Both the position numbers and the translations under genes were made by a program. Below are positions 5,645 to 7,709 of a stretch of 7,709 bases of DNA, in pieces (within the stretch, counting starts at the first letter, position 1; the number at the start of each line of letters is the position of its first letter). Origin of the DNA: JBECKQ01 sp040235375 (GTDB lineage: Bacteria; Planctomycetota; Phycisphaerae; UBA1845); NCBI GenBank assembly GCA_040235375.1, contig JBECKQ010000296.1:1-7709 (forward strand), given 5' to 3'. Below the pieces are notes generated by a model. The model was not told where the DNA came from. It was given only the letters and a program-made list of their open reading frames with translations, and made no database searches.

Positions 5645-6441
5645 GCAGAAGAATGCCAGGCAGATTCTCCAATCTCGAGCTTCGCGAGCGCCAGCAGGAG
5701 CAGGACGGTGAGCTGTCACTCCAGCAGGCCGGCCGGTACGACGCGGATGACTACCTGCACCGCGCGACCGAGGCCTACAGAGTGAACGATTTCGAGAAGG
5801 CCCTGCGCTTCTACACGCGCTGCCTGGAGCGGGACCGCACGATCATACCGGCCTGGGTGGGACAGGTGCAGATGCTCGTGCAGCTCGGCGAATGCCACGA
5901 GGCCCGGCTGTGGAGCGACAAGGCCCTCGAGCTGTTCCGCGAGAACGGCGAGCTGCTCGCCGCCAAGGCCCAGGCGTGCGCCCGGCTGAACGATCGCCGG
6001 GCGAGCTTCGCGTGCAGCGACGGCGCACTGCAGGCGCCGGGAAGCTCGCCCTGGCGATGGCAGGTGCGCGGCGAAGTGCTGCTGGCGGCCGGTGAGCCGA
6101 ATGCCGATACGTGCTTTCAGAAGTCGCTGGCCGAGCCGGCGGCCGATTGGTGGGACCGGATCGTGATCGGCCGAATCTACCTGTTTTACGGCCGGGCGAC
6201 CAACGCGCTGATGTACATCAGGTCGGCACTCGAGGCGGAGTCGGCGGCGGCCGTCGCGTGGTACGAACGCGGCCGCTGCGAGGCGGCACTGGCGATGACC
6301 GGTGCAGCGCACGCGAGCTACACGCGTTGCCTGGAGCTGTGCCCGGAGTTCGCGGCGGCGGCGGAAGCGATCGGCGGATTGCAATCCATGTCGTTTGTCG
6401 AGTGGCTCACGACATTTCTCTTTCGCAGGAAGCGAAGATGA
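5641..6441 (+). CDS. TPR repeat protein
   Basis: A 266-residue protein built mostly of tetratricopeptide repeats, helical hairpins that bind partner proteins. About six repeats can be placed: 36-69 (with YRVNDFEKALRFYTRCLERD), 70-103, 104-136, 138-166, 170-203 and 204-237 (with ASYTRCLELCPEFAAA). The first 35 residues are charged and Gln-rich. The C-terminus, FVEWLTTFLFRRKRR (252-266), is a short amphipathic stretch ending in a basic cluster that might touch a membrane or a neighbour. There is no signal peptide, so it is probably cytosolic. The start overlaps the previous stop and the stop overlaps the PilT-like start, each by 4 nt (ATGA), so coupling to both neighbours is likely. It may act as an adaptor between the membrane protein and the ATPase (inference). 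Confidence 0.85.
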   Translation: MSRRMPGRFSNLELRERQQEQDGELSLQQAGRYDADDYLHRATEAYRVNDFEKALRFYTRCLERDRTIIPAWVGQVQMLVQLGECHEARLWSDKALELFRENGELLAAKAQACARLNDRRASFACSDGALQAPGSSPWRWQVRGEVLLAAGEPNADTCFQKSLAEPAADWWDRIVIGRIYLFYGRATNALMYIRSALEAESAAAVAWYERGRCEAALAMTGAAHASYTRCLELCPEFAAAAEAIGGLQSMSFVEWLTTFLFRRKRR

Positions 6442-7490
6442 ACCTGGACATGCTGTTCAAGGCAGCGCGGAAGTTCGAGGCCAGCGACGTGCACGTCGTC
6501 GTCGGCATGCCCGTGATTTTCCGTGTCGGCGGCGAGATCACGCTGGCCAAGGGAGACCCGGTGAGTCGCGAGGCAGTCCGCAGTCTGGCATGCGAGCGAT
6601 TGAACGCCGATCAGCAGGCCGTTCTCGAGCGCGACATGCAACTGTGCTTTTCCACCATGTTCAGCGATTCCGACCGGGCGCGGGTCACGATTTACTACCG
6701 CAACGGATGCCCGGAGCTTTCCATTCGCCTCAGTGAGCCGGCCATCCGCTCGCGGGACGAGCTGCGCCTGCCGCCGCTGGTGGACGAGCTCGCCCGCAAA
6801 CCGAACGGCCTGATCATCATCACCGGCCCGACCGGTGTCGGCAAAACAACCACGTTTCACTACATGATCGACCGCATCAACGAGGAGTTCAGCAAGAAGA
6901 TCATCACCATCGAAGACCCCATCGAGTACACGCACACGTCGAAGCGCGCTGTGGTCATTCAGCAGGAGATGTTCACCGACTTCCACACGTTCCGCCAGGC
7001 GCTCGTCCACGTGCTGCGCCAGGATCCGGACGTGATCGGCGTGGGGGAGATGCGCGATCCGGAAACCATGTACACGGCGCTCATGGCGGCGGAGACGGGG
7101 CACCTGGTGATCGCCACGCTGCACACGCCAGACTCCGTGCTGTCCATGCACCGGCTGGTGTCGGCGTTTCCCGAGGGGCAGCAGTCAGAGGTGCGTTACA
7201 TGCTGTCGAACTCGCTTCAGGCGGTGATCGCCCAGCAGTTGCTGCCGCACATGCAGAGTGGGCGGCGCGTGCTGTGCTGCGAATTGCTGGTGGGCACGCA
7301 GGGCGTGCGGCACAACATCCGCGAGAACACGATCCACAAGCTCTACACCGAGCTGCAGGCCGGACGGAAACACGGCATGATCACGATGGACCACGCCCTG
7401 CTGGCTCTCTATCAGCGCGGGGAGATATCGTACGACGTGGCGCTGAGCATGGCGCGCGAGCCGGAGACGATCAAGAAGCGCAGCGCGTGA
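6438..7490 (+). CDS. PilT-like type IV pilus/secretion ATPase
   Basis: A 350-residue protein of PilT size (PilT family about 345-370). PilT hexamers use ATP to power pilus retraction; relatives drive type II secretion. The N-terminal PAS-like domain (about 1-105) includes ASDVHVVVG (15-23). Walker A is GPTGVGKTT (130-138), the Asp box IITIEDPIEY (155-164), Walker B DPDVIGVGEMRDPET (196-210) and the His box AAETGHLVIATLHT (217-230). A C-terminal QQLLP (266-270) and HNIRE (292-296) match the PilT QRLLP and AIRNLIRE region. Odd points: the usual QREVG after the Asp box reads QQEMF (175-179), and the leucine in Walker B (usually VILVGEMRD) is G201. The start at 6438 is supported by AGGAAG 5 nt upstream and the ATGA overlap with the TPR gene. 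No pilin, PilB or PilC lies in the window, so its partner machine is open. Confidence 0.88.
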   Translation: MNLDMLFKAARKFEASDVHVVVGMPVIFRVGGEITLAKGDPVSREAVRSLACERLNADQQAVLERDMQLCFSTMFSDSDRARVTIYYRNGCPELSIRLSEPAIRSRDELRLPPLVDELARKPNGLIIITGPTGVGKTTTFHYMIDRINEEFSKKIITIEDPIEYTHTSKRAVVIQQEMFTDFHTFRQALVHVLRQDPDVIGVGEMRDPETMYTALMAAETGHLVIATLHTPDSVLSMHRLVSAFPEGQQSEVRYMLSNSLQAVIAQQLLPHMQSGRRVLCCELLVGTQGVRHNIRENTIHKLYTELQAGRKHGMITMDHALLALYQRGEISYDVALSMAREPETIKKRSA

Positions 7491-7517
7491 TGCGCGGGCG
7501 ATTCGGTCAGGGCAGCG

Positions 7518-7709
7518 CTACTTGCCGGTGCTCACGGATACGAAAACCAGCGTCTCGTTGTTCCAGTCGAAGAACTCGTTGAAGGCGCCGGCCGGGTTAA
7601 TCACCGCTATGACGTAGCTGATTTCCCACGACGGCAGATCGGCCGGAATGGTCAGCGTGGGCCCGGGGCCGCTGTGCCGACCCATCGTGCCGGCGGGGCC
7701 GGCGGCCAC
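7518..7709 (-). CDS. C-terminal fragment of a probable secreted CARDB-like protein
   Basis: Sixty-three residues to the stop at 7518; the start lies beyond the right edge (the GTG at the very edge is probably internal). The sequence is beta-rich and Gly/Pro-rich. A segment LTIPADLPSWEISYVIAVIN (19-38) followed by GAFNEFFDWNNETLVF (41-56) matches the end of CARDB-type adhesion/Ig-like domains, where strands lead into an E-x-x-x-x-NN turn. Such domains are common in large extracellular planctomycete proteins. It converges on the PilT-like gene with only 27 nt between stops and is unlikely to belong to the operon. Confidence 0.55.
   Translation of the reverse strand: MAAGPAGTMGRHSGPGPTLTIPADLPSWEISYVIAVINPAGAFNEFFDWNNETLVFVSVSTGK

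Noticed and set aside
7491..7517. Terminator between the convergent genes
   Set aside because: Only a 4-bp GCGC/GCGC pairing near the PilT-like stop and no T-run on either strand.

Overview
The window is high-GC bacterial DNA, densely coded on both strands. A planctomycete-like source (Planctomycetota or a close relative) is my inference. It rests on an ECF sigma factor gene followed directly by a PknB-type Ser/Thr kinase gene, on the non-ATG starts, and on a CARDB-like secreted-protein tail. No rRNA, tRNA or marker gene fixes the taxonomy. I see no insertion sequences, CRISPR arrays or tRNA genes.

Layout. (1) 1..973, minus strand: a two-gene signalling operon, ECF sigma factor (371..973, TTG start) then the N-terminal third of a Ser/Thr kinase that runs off the left edge. 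(2) 974..1206: a divergent control region with a sigma70-like promoter candidate facing the sigma factor gene and a small inverted repeat. (3) 1207..7490, plus strand: eight tightly packed genes that look like one operon. In order: a PflX-like radical SAM protein with an extra N-terminal cysteine cluster; a 71-residue small protein overlapping both neighbours; a Ycf46-type AAA+ ATPase; a small protein with a DUF1257/Ycf35-like C-terminus and a hydrophobic N-terminus; a DUF2997 small protein; a membrane protein joining a zinc ribbon to a signal-peptidase-I fold that lacks its catalytic residues; a TPR protein; and a PilT-like secretion ATPase. Neighbours overlap by 4 to 38 nt or are separated by at most 57 nt. 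(4) 7518..7709, minus strand: the C-terminal end of a probable secreted protein, converging on the operon.

How the genes may work together. Ycf46-like AAA+, DUF1257 and DUF2997 proteins are known mainly as companions in cyanobacteria and algal plastids, where their roles are poorly defined. Here they sit with a radical SAM enzyme at one end and a membrane/TPR/PilT-type ATPase set at the other. An economical reading is a two-part machine: a cytosolic remodelling or modification module (radical SAM, AAA+, small proteins) coupled to a membrane module (pseudo-peptidase platform, TPR adaptor, hexameric PilT-like motor). That coupling is inferred only from gene order and overlaps. No pilin, prepilin peptidase, PilB or PilC is present in the window.
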